Positions 34,963-46,919 of a DNA stretch of 64,000 nucleotides are shown piece by piece. The notes below the pieces were generated by a model. It was not told where the DNA came from, did no database searches, and saw nothing but the letters and a program-made list of their open reading frames with translations. Source of the stretch: Rhynchospora pubera (lineage: Eukaryota > Streptophyta > Magnoliopsida > Poales > Cyperaceae). The DNA is taken from positions 129,570,752 through 129,634,751 of the forward strand of contig CM051462.1 in NCBI GenBank assembly GCA_028095005.1, written 5' to 3'. The position numbers and the translations under genes are program-made. Every line of letters starts with the position of its first letter. The first letter of the stretch is position 1.

Positions 34963-36365
34963 ATGGCATCACCAAATAATTCCCTGACCAATTCAGACAA
35001 AGCAAACATGAAGAAATGGCGTGTGTTCTTGGTCCCGCTTTTTGCAAGAAGCCACCTCACCCCGCTGGCAGATTTCGCTGGCCTCCTTTTGGCAAACCGT
35101 CCTGACGTAGAACTGACAATGGTTGTTACCCCAGACAACACCAAATTCGCTAATGGCTCCGCACTGCACCCAGTGCAGATCCTTACCTACCCATGCCCTC
35201 CGATAAGTCCCCAGTCAGCAGAGCCATCAGTCATTGATAAGGCATTCCATATGGCCCGTCAAGGTGTAGAACAACTTCTCCAGCAACACAAGCCTGATGC
35301 TGTGATAGCAGATGTAATGTTCCCCTGGATTACTGCTATTGCTGCTGATCTTAAAATCCCGTGCATTTTATTCTCGGTTCTCAGCACCTTTTCTATGCTT
35401 GTACTCGACTGTTTTCAAAAGATGCGAGTACGTCCTGGCCTCCTTGACCATGTAACTGTGTTGGGACTACCAGGCCCCGAAATACGGATGCCGGTTTTGG
35501 AGTTACCGTCATTTGTGCTCGAGGACAATAGTGTAGAAAAAGTTCACAAATCTGGGCTTGATGCTTTTGGTATTGTGGTTAATACGTGTCGTGGGATTGA
35601 ATTAGAGTACTGTGATGAATTTGAAAAGACCCAAGCAAGACGGGCCTACTTCGTGGGTCCGGTCAGCGCAGCATCATAGAACGTGGAGGTGAAGTTGAAG
35701 GTGAAAGTGAAAACAGTTGTTTGAGATGGCTCGATACCAAGAACGAGCGGTCGGTGGTTTTGGTCAGCTTTGGTAGCCTGTGCGCCTTCAAATCTGCACA
35801 GCTCCATGAGCTAGCTATGGGTTTAGAAGAAAGCAGACAAAATTTCCTTTGGGTTGTTAAAGATGCCGATCAGTCGGACGAGTGGATACCTGAAGGTTGG
35901 GAGGAGAGAATAGCCGACAGGGGATTCGTTGTAAGGGGGTGGGCCCCACAATTGGCAATCCTTGCGCATGCAGCAATTGGGGCATTCGTGATGCAATGTG
36001 GGTGGAATTCAATTCAAGAAGCCACTGCCGCAGGGGTGCCAATGCTGACATGGCCCCTTGCATATGAGCAGTTCATCAATGAGAAACTGGTTGTGGATGT
36101 GATTGGTTGTGCTGCGAGGCTATGGGAAGGAGGAAAGAGAAGCACAAGAGAAACAGAGAAAGAACTTGTGCCAAGAACCGTAATAGCTCATGCGTTGTCC
36201 CGATTCATGGAGCCTGAAGGTGAGTTTTCTAGTGTTCATCATAAAGCACAAGAACTTGGAGCTGTGGTTAGGTCAGCGATCGCAGATGGAGGGAGCTCTA
36301 TGAGTGATTTGAGTCGTTTAATTAGTAATTTGATTAATGCAATGGAAAACAAGACATGCCAGTAA
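34963..36365 (+). pseudogene. UDP-glycosyltransferase, UGT73-like, broken by a frameshift
   Basis: An intronless gene of about 465 codons in two overlapping frames: 34963-35679, and a second frame that becomes open before the first stops and runs to 36365. The N-terminal part has the acceptor-side catalytic His (LARSH equivalent: PLFARSHLTPLADFA) and ends at TAG after VGPVSAAS. The C-terminal part resumes with RWLDTKNERSVVLVSFGS and contains the sugar-donor PSPG box WAPQLAILAHAAIGAF through EQFINEK. These enzymes transfer glucose from UDP-glucose to small hydroxylated metabolites in the cytosol. One net single-base indel near 35655-35675 explains the break. The PSPG box also has Gln where nearly all members have His in HCGWNS. 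Either this is a young pseudogene or the indel is an assembly error; the His change argues for decay. Confidence 0.85.
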
Positions 36366-36653
36366 TGTGGTCAACATAGATAATGTATTTGTGTGTTTGA
36401 AAGTGTGGTGAATAAGAATAAAATAATTGTTTATTTTTAAATTAATTTTTTTTTTAGGTAAAAATGGGGATCGAAGTCCCCATCTTTCAATTAAAAAATT
36501 AAAAAAATATTTACAAAATTAGCCAGTGGCTAAAGTTTTAAATGAAATAAAATTGCAAAAGTAAAGAAAGAAAAAAGAAAAAAGAAGAAAATAAACGAAC
36601 AACCCAAAAACAAAAAGCCTAAAAAAGAGTTGAGTGCCTGAAGAGGCAGTAGT
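36366..36653. other. 3' flank of the UGT relic
   Basis: A-rich DNA, no supported feature apart from possible 3' UTR of the glycosyltransferase. Confidence 0.45.
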
Positions 36654-36662
36654 GATCTATAG

Positions 36663-36961
36663 AGAAAATGTATTAATGCCATCTACAGTTTTACCATCCC
36701 TGTCATCGCTAAATATAAAGTGAACATATGCAGCAAACAAAGTGAACATATAGACGATCTAAGTGAACATATACAAATAAATAAGTTCAATGAAAATAAA
36801 TTGAATATGTATGTAAAATTCTGAACAAATGATGACAACACTTATTTGTTTGTAAGTGTTCACTTAAATCATATATATGTTCACCTTATTTGCTGTATAT
36901 GTTCACTTTATATTTAGCGATGACAGGAATGATAAAACTGCATATGGCAGTTATCATTCCT
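36663..36961. mobile_element. MULE-type MITE (family M), perfect 9-bp TSD
   Basis: Flanked by GATCTATAG at 36654-36662 and 36962-36970. Inverted arms of about 100 bp share GTCATCGCTAAATATAAAGT and GTGAACATAT, and the right end is GTTATCATTCC. It is the best-preserved copy of family M here. Confidence 0.9.
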
Positions 36962-36970
36962 GATCTATAG

Positions 36971-37440
36971 ATTAAGCGTTTCCCATTCGAGTAAGCCTTG
37001 TTCTACCAGAGTTTGTGCAGGAAGAAACTTGTCTGAGAAGATCCTTGAGCACCTTTTGATCTTCTCACCTTTCTCTCCAAATTAGAAAGATAAGAATTCT
37101 CATAACCTCTCTGTGTGCCACTGGTTTTGTCCCATCTAATAAATTAATTGCTTATTTTAGATAATGTTTGAGTGATTAGTTAAGAATAAGAACAAGAAAA
37201 AATATTAAATAATGATTTGTCATTGGATGGTTAGCTTATTTCATTCTAGTTTCAATATTTTGTTGGAACAAAAATAAAGATCCGAATAAATTATTCTGCT
37301 TGTTCTAAAATGTATTTGACAATCTCTAAAATTAGCAATTCTGAATAAGACCTTACAGTCAATGCTTTCTAGCTATTTTTCTCGTGTTGATTAATTTTAA
37401 ATGGGGACAACATATTGTGTGAGTTAATTAATGTAGGTGT
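36971..37440. other. Intergenic, no gene seen
   Basis: AT-rich DNA with no supported feature. Confidence 0.45.
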
Positions 37441-37448
37441 GCTGGGAG

Positions 37449-37999
37449 TAGTGTTGTAAATATGTGTCGTGTCATGTCGTGTCGTGTCAAACACGCCCAT
37501 GTTTGATCATTTGTCATGCCATGTCGTGTCGTGTCTAAATATTTCACGTGTCATGTCTAAATTCTAAGAGATGGACACGACACGTCTAAGGACACGGCAC
37601 GCCTCGTGTCCTCATGTCGTGTCGTGTCTTCTTTAAACGTGTCGTGTTTGAACACAATTGAATTTCATAAAATATAATCATATACTTATGTTTATGGGTG
37701 AATTAAACATTCAAACTATAAAATTATCCTTAAAAATAGACAATATAAGGATTTTTCTTATTATTTACTATTCTTTATCCTGATTATAACTTGTTATGTC
37801 TCTTAGGTTGTGTTGTGTCATGTGTCGTGTCGTGTTTCATGCCGCGTCGTGTTGTGTCTAGACAATTCGCGTGTCGTGCCGTGCCGTGTATATTCCATCA
37901 AAGTTGGACACGGCACGCTTAAGTTCTCGTGTCGTGCCATGTCCGTATTTTACCGTGTCGTGTCGTGTTCAGACACGTCGTGTTTTTTTTTAAACACTA
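37449..37999. mobile_element. Probable hAT-type MITE made of GTGTCGTGTC motifs
   Basis: Inverted ends TAGTGTTGTAAA / TTTAAACACTA. Flanking 8-mers GCTGGGAG and CTTGGAAG match at 5 of 8 positions. Both sub-terminal regions are packed with GTGTCGTGTC and its complement GACACGGCACG. Confidence 0.65.
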
Positions 38000-38046
38000 C
38001 TTGGAAGCATCTATTATGTTGTTCTTTTAGTCCCAGTTTTCTTCTT

Positions 38047-38559
38047 GGCCCCGTTTGGATGGTATGGGAATAAGGAAGGAATAAATATTTTAGAAAGAAA
38101 ATATTGGGAAGTGTGTAATTTTGGGAAGAGTGAAAAAATGTTATTCTGGGAATAAGAAATGTTGTTTGGATGGTGAGTTATGAATAAGCAAATTGATATT
38201 AATTTAAATAAATTATTAAAAATTATTATTTTAATATTCAATAAAGTACTAATTAAAGAGCACATATAATTTCATTTAGTTATTAATATTTAGCTAATTT
38301 TGTTGAAATTATGTATATATAATTGTAGGAAGATGTTATTCCTAGGAAGAAATTATTCTTCTCCTTATGCCTAACTTATTTGAATGCCTAGAAAAATAAT
38401 ATTCCTAAAGGCTCCGTTTGGATAGATGTGGGAAGAAGGGAAGAAGTATTGGGAAGTGTGTAATTTTGTGAAGAATTTGGATTGTTTATAATTTTTTTTG
38501 GACCTTCTTCCTTCTTCCTTCTTCCTTCTTCCAAGTTCCAACTCCATCCAAACAAGACC
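38047..38559. mobile_element. Two adjacent CCGTTTGGATGG-family MITE copies
   Basis: One copy starts GGCCCCGTTTGGATGG at 38047, with an unclear right end before 38400. A second starts GGCTCCGTTTGGAT at about 38409 and ends CCATCCAAACAAGACC at 38559, with four CTTCCTT repeats inside. Both have AAGTGTGTAATTTTG, shared with the 15946 and 50121 copies. Confidence 0.65.
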
Positions 38560-38599
38560 GAAAAGAAGTTATTTTTCCTAATCCTTTCCAATCCGAATG

Positions 38600-39880
38600 A
38601 GCCCATTATCTATTGATTTTCTACAAGACTGAATCCGCAGGATCTTAATCAGATGGCCCCCAACCAATGAGAGCACTGTTCATTGGCTGACCTCATATGG
38701 CGCCATCACCGAACTTCCAATTTTACTTTTATAAATTGTACAATACTATTACTGTTCGAATGTGTAGTTTGAAAGGAGAATTTAAACAACTCCGTCCAAT
38801 TTGCAGACTTTTGACAGTTTTTTTTTTTATGCCCATCATAATAAATTAATAAAACTGCTAAAATTTCTATTTGTATTTGGATAAAGTAACCTAACTAACA
38901 TGGACCCTATTTTTTTTTTGTTTTAACTTTAACTAACATCTCTTAGTAAATAAGAAACGATATGTAGCACCAAATAAGAGGAAAGCAGTAAAAGGTACTC
39001 GAACATTCATCTTTTTTTTTTTTTTGTTTAAAGAGTGATAATTTTATTTGGGGCTCAACTTGGGGTTTCAAAAATATGAAATTAGGGCTAAAATTTATAT
39101 TCAAATTTTAAAAAAACTTCAGATGTTTAAAATTTTGGGATCATTAAAAAAGGTGAAGGAAAAAAATCTAGTGTCGCAAATGTAACAAGCTACCTGCCGA
39201 GATGTATCCGACATTAATCAAATTATACAGGATTCTTCGGACTCTTTCCAATTGTTTGGTTTGATTCTCTTTTAACGTTATACATAATAGTGAACCATTG
39301 TTTTTAAAACCTTATCGGCACCTCTACCGGCCAGATGGTCAAAATCCGGTATCTCACGGTATTACTCGAAATTGTTCAGTATTTCCTCTTACAATACCAG
39401 ACACTGCTATTTCGGTCATGTTCTCGTTCTTGGTATTATCAGAATTGTCCGGTATCCGATACGATTTTCAAAACACTGCATTGAACTTATTAGAGAATGT
39501 TAAATAAATGTAGCCGTACTTTGGAGAAAGTTAGTCTACAGATTAAGAATATGCAATATCTCGAAGTTTAAGGATTGCATATATATATTTGTCTTTTTCA
39601 GATTGTCTGGCTTAAGAAAAATAAAATTCAAAAATCTGTTCAATATATAGCTACAAACTGACTTACAATTTATTTTTTCATCCTTCTGTATTTTTCAGGT
39701 AGGTAGTATGTAGTGTACCGACTACCGAGTAATGTCTGGGTACATAATTCAGCACTAACTTCAGAGAGAAACAAAAGAAATAAAGTAAAACTAATATGTA
39801 TATTTACACATTACTATTTGGTAAAACACAAATAATCAGAAAGTAATAGTAAATGATATTGTCAGAATATTAAAAAAATA
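38600..39880. other. Intergenic, no gene seen
   Basis: AT-rich DNA with poly(T) and poly(A) tracts. A short open frame at 39298-39507 has GGTATCTCACGG/GGTATTATCAGA-type motifs that suggest another diverged repeat, not a gene. Confidence 0.45.
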
Positions 39881-39883
39881 ATT

Positions 39884-40050
39884 GCCCCGTTTGGATGGGC
39901 CGGAATTTGCAATTCCGGAAATTTTATATGCCAAATTTATTATAAACAATTCAAACTTTTCATAAAATTACACACTTTCCAATAAATTTATTTCTAGGAA
40001 TTGCAAATTTCTCAAAATTTTCCAAATTCCTACCTCCATCCAAACGGCCC
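39884..40050. mobile_element. MITE of the CCGTTTGGATGG family
   Basis: Ends GCCCCGTTTGGATGG and CCATCCAAACGGCCC form terminal inverted repeats. The sub-terminal GAATTTGCAATTCC is repeated inverted near the right end. Confidence 0.75.
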
Positions 40051-40424
40051 AATACTACTTTGTTTTAATTTCCATTATGTAGTTACTTCTGTTTGATGTA
40101 TAAGAATATAACATCACTTAATACTTCAGACAAACATACGATTTTTAATTTGCTTTATCTTTTTGCGATGTAACAGATGCTTGTGATTATTATTTTTAAA
40201 TGATAAATGTAATTTAAGTCAAAAAGAAAATGTAAATGTATTTGGGAGAATCATAAAATGGGCGACCCGGCCTATTAGTTGGATTTAAACTGAGCTATTG
40301 GGCCTATTCTGCTTATACTGTTGTTATCTCAGCCCATAACTAATTGAACAAAATAGGCTCAATATAATACAAAAAGGATGTTGACATGTTGTAAACTTGT
40401 AATTTTGTAAACCCAATCAATAAC

Positions 40425-41038
40425 GAAATTGATTAGTGCCGTCCTACTGATTACTATCGCGCCCTCTATGCAGCGATGGTCCGTCATCCAGTGCACTTCG
40501 GTCATATCTAAATGTTCAGTTTAATAAGTACAAATATTCTGTTATTTAAGTATAGATGTTCACTTAGTTGCAAGAAAAAATATGAATGTTTAGTTTTGTA
40601 AGTATAAATGTTCAATTGGATAAGTACAAATGTTCTGTTAATTGAGTATAAATATTTTAATTGAGTATAAATGTTCAGTTAGTTGCAAATAAATGTTATA
40701 AGAAAAAATGTTATTACTAAACCAAGTGAATGGGTCATGAATCGGACAAAAAATACATGAAAAAATTAGAAGGGGTCATGAACCGGTCCGGTTCAAATTA
40801 AATTTTTTTCGACTTTGCCCCTGGCGCGCCTCTCTCCAGATTGACGCGTGATTTTATGTTAAACCATTAATTGACGTATTTAACTGAACATTCGTGATTA
40901 TTAAATTAAAAATATTTTTTATTAAACTGAATATTTGTAACAGATATAGACACTGCTAGTCAAGTGAGGATCACGTGCGTGGCATCTATTCAGCGATGGT
41001 GCGCGAAGTAAATCTGTCGATGACAGTTATCATTCCCG
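40425..41038. mobile_element. MULE-type MITE (family M, longer form), perfect 9-bp TSD
   Basis: Flanked by ATCAATAAC at 40416-40424 and 41039-41047. Ends GAAATTGATTAGTGCC and GACAGTTATCATTCCCG match the family M termini. It is twice as long as the other copies, with repeated AAATGTTCAGTT/AAATGTTCTGTT motifs inside. Confidence 0.85.
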
Positions 41039-41047
41039 ATCAATAAC

Positions 41048-41600
41048 TATTAACAATTTAATGTATGGTCCAAACTGAACTGGTACCTATTTCTCTGCGG
41101 CGGTTATTAGTGTTAGTCTATGCCGTCAAACAAATCTAAAAAATAAACTCTCATATCTCCCCTAAACATTTTGAATTAAATATATTAAAAGAACCATAAT
41201 ACAATTACAAGAGAAGCTTGAAATTCTAAGCTAATTTGTATGTCCTGTATGATGATTAATCAACTCACTAATCACCGTAGAGCTGGTAGATAATATTTTT
41301 TTTGGCACAAAGAAATGAACTCTGCTGACCGGGGCACAAAGTCCACAACTAAAAATGTTGATCGTTAGTTAGAATGTCAAATTACAAACTTTTAAATTAA
41401 GGGGGTATCCTTATCTTTATTTTTCTTTTTTAAAAAACGATTTTCTTGAAATCAAAATATATATTATGCCAATGTATATCTTGGTCATCGAATCTGTTCA
41501 TATTTAGTTTATTTTGATTAGTGTCATCTTCTTCTTAATCTATTATACCTGGATTCTGACCTCTGCTACCAGCCTACCACCTATTCTGTTTCAATAGTCT
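41048..41600. other. Intergenic, no gene seen
   Basis: AT-rich DNA with no supported feature. Confidence 0.45.
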
Positions 41601-41754
41601 CAATTTTAATGTACGTTTCAATAGTCCCAAAAAATTTAATAATAAAATTTAATTTTGGGATAGTTTATTGATCAGGTATTACGTTTATTCTTAAACTATC
41701 CCAAAAAATAGTTTATTGATCAGGTATTACGTTTCAATAGTCCCAAAAAATTTA

Positions 41755-41860
41755 ATGTACGTTTGGATAGTTTAAGAATAAAATTAGGATTAGTTATTCG
41801 AAGTAAAAAATATTATTTCTAAACGAGCAAAAATAATTTTTTGGGACCTGAAGTGTTATT
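41755..41860. mobile_element. Left arm of a split foldback element
   Basis: ACGTTTGGATAGTTTAAGAA and the next 80 bases, including AAAATTAGGATTAGTTATTC, match the inverted complement of 46160-46258. The two arms now enclose the Copia relic. Confidence 0.7.
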
Positions 41861-42039
41861 TTTAAGTGATCCAATATTTAAATTAAATTTTAATTCTTAG
41901 AATTTTTGGATCATCTTCTTAATGTGGACTAATAAGTTGTTGGGACCACTTTTTAATTGGGATTAAAAATATGATCCAAATATCCTTGGAATAAATATTT
42001 TAATCCGGATGTTGGACTACTTAAAATCAACACTCTAGT

Positions 42040-44688
42040 GTTAGAAACTCAAGTCCTTGTGCAATTTTAATTTTTATTACTAATTAATATCAATTAAACA
42101 AGCACAACCATAGGATCTAGTAATTAGACATTAAGCACACATGAGAAAGGGAGGAGAATCGCGTACCTCTTCCAATATCGCAATTGGAAGGTTCGTCCTA
42201 GTTCTTTTGGAGTCGATGGTGTGCCCACCATCACCACAACTGCGTTGGCCTCGAGTCCACCAAAAGTTCCAACCATCTTCTAGAGGTTTGTGCTAGCAAA
42301 CCCTAGAACGGGGCTAATTCCTTTACTTTTCTTAACCAAATTAACTATTTAATTTGTGGCTAATATTCAACACATGAATACCTATGGAAGAGCAAAATTA
42401 TGAGAGATTTTGGGAAGAGAAAAATCTGATATTTTTCTGTAATTTTCGTCCATAATATAATGGGAGAGAGGAATAGGTTAACGCTAAATCTAGCAGTGTT
42501 GTTTCCTTAATTAACAGTCTATATTTAGGCCTCCAAACCTCATCCTTCTTTCACTCTATATGGACAAAATTGTCCCTTAATTGCTGGCCACGAAATGGCT
42601 AGAATTAGTCATTTCATTTTGCCATTTTGCTCTCATATTAACACATTAAATCGGTCATTTAATGGTCCCATTAATTGCGTTTTCAATTAAGCTGAATTCT
42701 CAATTCAACCAATTAAAATATGTTGAATAAAATTAATTATCAACTTATTGATAATTATTTTGAAATTAGCAAATGCATTAATTTATTTCTATATGATCCT
42801 TTTGATTTAATTAATTATAACGGTATATAATTAATTAATCAACTTATCATATTTCCACTGCACTTACTGCTGTGAATAAATAAATAATACACTGTATGGT
42901 TAAAACTTTATTTTGAAGGATTTCATGATGCGAATCGGGTAATTTAAAAAATTTTATTAACCGATAACATCAAAGATCGTTCTTATTATCGCTAACTTTC
43001 CTATATTATATTTGCATCACAATCATATCTATTCCTATAATAAGGATTGTTGAGCCATACCTATGGTCTCTAACGAAGTTTTATTCCTCTTCGGTTCACC
43101 TTGAATCCGAAACAAGAATGACAGTTGAATCCGTGCTAGCGAACTCCCCGTCAACACCTAGCTCCACCAACCGTGTCTTGATCGATTGCTTAATCGATAG
43201 AATATTTTAACAAATATTTTGAGGAAGAGAAAGCCAAAGCTTCAACACATGAAGACTTACTTGTGTTCAAATTTTCTGATCTGTTTTACCTTTAAAACAT
43301 CAGAATAAACCTTTCAAATTCATATAGCATTCAAAGCCACTAATCAGAAATTAAAACAACACTTTAATTTCTGATGTTGCAGCACTAAAACATTGATAAC
43401 TCTCTGTAGGAAACTCCAAACGATATGAAACTTGAACCATTGGATTCTACACTTCCAGGGCTACAATTTGGTTATCATTTGCTATACTAATTGTCAGTTT
43501 AAAGTTGGCTCAAATTCTGACCCGAATTTAAAACCTTCTTTCTCTCTTCATTTGTTAAAATATTTGGGCTTGGGCTTTAAATAAATTTATGCACTCTATA
43601 ATAATATTCATATATTATTATATTATGTGAAATACATATTATACTCATAATATTCACATATCAATAAATTTATTCCTTGCTAGTTAATCACGTCATGTGA
43701 TATAATTTTCTATTTGTACACTTTGTTTCATACAACATGAAACCTTGTACATAGAAAATATATTTCTTGTTTCCCATTCAGTTGGTGTGACCTATATTGA
43801 GGATCCATATTATGTTGGCAATGGAATAAAATATTTTATTCCATAAACTGTAAGCGGTACTCTAGCATACATTACAGCTACCCAAATAATATAGATGTTT
43901 AGCAAATCCTTTTACGAAACACGATCCTTCTAGTAAATGTTATTAACATTACTTATGTCTATTCCTTGCCATATGATATTATGATTATTATACAAAGTAG
44001 GGTTGTGTCATCTTCGTATTATAATCTTTTCTTGGTCTCCAATAAGTAGGATTATATAATTATAACTGCACTTCAGTTATATATTGGATCCATTTATAAT
44101 CTTACTTTACCAAGGGACCCTTTATAATATCATTCCTCAATTCATGAGTGTCAATTAGCTATTGACATATATATTTCCATCCTACACAAGTTATATACAA
44201 AGAACTATTACTTTTATCACCACAAGCTTCAAATGGCTTTAAGTAATAATCACGTTGCACATTCCTTATGTGAAAATATATCATATCAATCTTAGAATTA
44301 ATGACACGATAAAAATATTAATGACACAAACACAATCCATATAATATTTTTATCAATTAGGTCTGTTCAATATATGAAACTTTTCATATACTCGTGTTAT
44401 TAAATGATAATCATTTATCAACGTTTACAGAACTACAACGTACTTTTAATCAACACGACAGTCTTGTATGGCATATTAGTGTTCTTGCTAATATCCAAGA
44501 CCTGTGAACATTTTAGAGATATATATTCATTTTATTTAGAGTTCTGCGGTTCAAGACCAAGAGTATCTTCTTGAACACTTCTAAATACAAATATAAACTC
44601 ATGGAACAAAATGTAATAACATCCAATTCATAAATATAACATATAAAAGTAATCACCATAAGATAACTTTTAGAACACAATTCCAACA
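42040..44688 (-). repeat. Long terminal repeat (3' LTR) of a Copia element
   Basis: On the minus strand the LTR starts TGTTGGAA at 44688, right after the purine tract CAAGTGGGAG (44700-44691), and appears to end TTCTAACA at 42040, giving matching short inverted termini. At 2.65 kb it is long and may include nested sequence. Portions recur at 27005-27707 and 30378-30665. Confidence 0.7.
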
Positions 44689-44763
44689 ATCTCCCACTTG
44701 TTCTTAAAGTTACTTCTTATACATTCTTATGTATTAACTTTAAAACTAGGGTTGCCTTTTGAC

Positions 44764-46160
44764 TCATTCTGTTATCTCTATCCACTCTTCATGTGTTTTC
44801 AAACCCATGGAATCAAAGTGAACTTCACTTTTGGCTTGAGATAAAGGCTTTGTTAGCGGATCTGCTGTGTTACCATCCGTGTCCACCTTTAACAATTTTA
44901 TTTTACCATCTTCTATGAAGTCTCGAATGACAAAGTACTTTCTATCCATATGTTTGATCTTGTAGTGTGAACCACGTCAAGTTCCTCATTGAACTTTTTG
45001 ATCAAACATTTACTTCGCTGGCTTTAGCAACAACCATCAATTCTGATTGGATGCTTGAGTCAGCTGTTTGCTAAATGTTTGAATCTTTTCAAACTAACAG
45101 CGCTTCCATTCAAAATGAATACATATCCATATTGCAACTTTTTATCATCATAATCGGTTGCAAAACTCGCATCGTTGTAGCCTTCTACAACGAGTTCCCT
45201 TGTCCCTCCATACACAAGAAATTTATCCTTAGTTCTGTTAAGATACTTAAGGATATTCTTGACTGCACTCCAATGTGCAGGACCTGCATGGGCTTGATGA
45301 CGACTTGTCATACTTAGAGCATACGCGACATCAGGTCTTGTACAAACCATAGCATACATGATAGAACCAATTGCAGAAGCATATTCTACATTCTTTATGG
45401 TATCAATGTCTTTACGTGTCATAGCACGTTGAGACTTGCTAAGTTTTACACCTTGACTTATTGGCACATTTCCTTTCTTGAAAATTTCCATGTTGAATCG
45501 TTTCAACACTTTGTCAATGTATGTACGTTGACTTAAGCCAATGAGTCTACGTGACCTGTCTCTACATATCTTGATTCCCAAGATATATTGGGCTTGACCC
45601 AAGTCTTTCATTGAAAAAATCTCTTTCAATGAAATTTTTGTTTGCTCCATTAAGGGAATAAAGTTGCCTATCAATAGTATGTCATCGACATACAGGACCA
45701 AAAAAAGTACATAGCTTCCACTTACCATCTTGTATACACAAGGTTCTTCCTTACTTTGAATAAATCCAAGGCGTTTAACCTCTTCATCAAAGCGCTTGTT
45801 CCAACTCCTGGATGCTTGCTTCAATCCATAAATGGACCTTTGAAGTTTGCATACTTTACTGCCATTATTTAGATCTTCAAAACCTGGAGGTTGTACCATG
45901 TACACATCCTCTTTGAAATTCTCATTAAGGAATGCTGTTTTGACATCCATTTGCCATATTTCATAATCATAAAATACAGCAATGGCTAGTAATATCCGAA
46001 TTGACTTAAACATTGCAACAGGCGAGAAAGTTTCGTCATAATCAATCCCTTGAACTTGACTAAACCCTTTCGCTACAAGCCTTGCCTTGTATGTTGTCAT
46101 GTTTCCATCCATGTTCATCTTCCTCTTGAAAACCCATTTGTTTTGAATAACTAATCCAAC
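44764..46160 (-). pseudogene. Ty1/Copia pol relic (reverse transcriptase and RNase H end)
   Basis: The frame 45060-46118 encodes most of a Copia reverse transcriptase: MDVKTAFLNE, QPPGFED, SIYGLKQASR and the catalytic YVDD-type motif LYVDDILLIGN, then RNase H start (RPDVAYA). The frame is then disrupted: a frameshift near 45060, a stretch with stops at 44950-45060, and a final RNase H tail (KVDTDGNTADPLTKPLS) at 44764-44949 with the middle deleted. Integrase and gag are missing because the element is cut off near 46160, where it meets the right arm of a foldback MITE. It cannot encode active enzymes. Confidence 0.9.
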
Positions 46161-46258
46161 ATCTAGATCCCAAAACTTATTTTTTGATCATTTAGTAATA
46201 ATATATTTTTTTACTCCGAATAACTAATCCTAATTTTATTATTAGACGATCCAAACGT
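46160..46258. mobile_element. Right arm of the split foldback element
   Basis: Inverted counterpart of 41755-41860, ending AGACGATCCAAACGT. It shares GAATAACTAATCCTAATTTT with the complement of the left arm. Confidence 0.7.
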
Positions 46259-46919
46259 CCAATGAGTAGGCTAAGGGCATTTTAATCTTTTAAAAAAAGA
46301 TTGAGTAGGAAGAGATATTTTTTTTCCCTTTTTAATGATAGGTAGAAAACACTAGGCTGCCAACGGTATACCGTTTATTGTTTTTTGTGCACGTTCCCTC
46401 CAAATGGAACGGCGAACAGTACAAAAATTTCATTACATTTCAGGGACGAAACAATAAATAGAAAGCGTTTCGTCATTCGTTTGGGTGAAATACAGTGTAA
46501 ATATACACGTTCTGACCAAACGAAACTGTTAACGGAACACCCAGTACGCAGTGGCGGATTTACGAGGAGCAAATGGGGTCAATTGACCCCATTTTATGTT
46601 CAAAAATATTATCTTACATGCAAATTCATGCTTATAAAATAATTTTTTTAAGCACTGTTCTCAATATGAACTCCAAAACTACAGATATTCCATTATTGAA
46701 CCCTATTTGATTCATGTTGTATCTCATGAAGTGTTTTGTTGTGTAAAAAGTCAACAATTCTTTCAATTTTGAATAAAGACACATTAAATGAGACACAAAA
46801 AAATCCAAGTAAGATAGCAATTCTCCCTTTTTACTTTTAGAAAAAAAAACATGCCATAATTTTATTTCCTAATTTGTGCATTAGAAATTTAAAATTTGAT
46901 ATCCGAGCTTGCTTCTATC

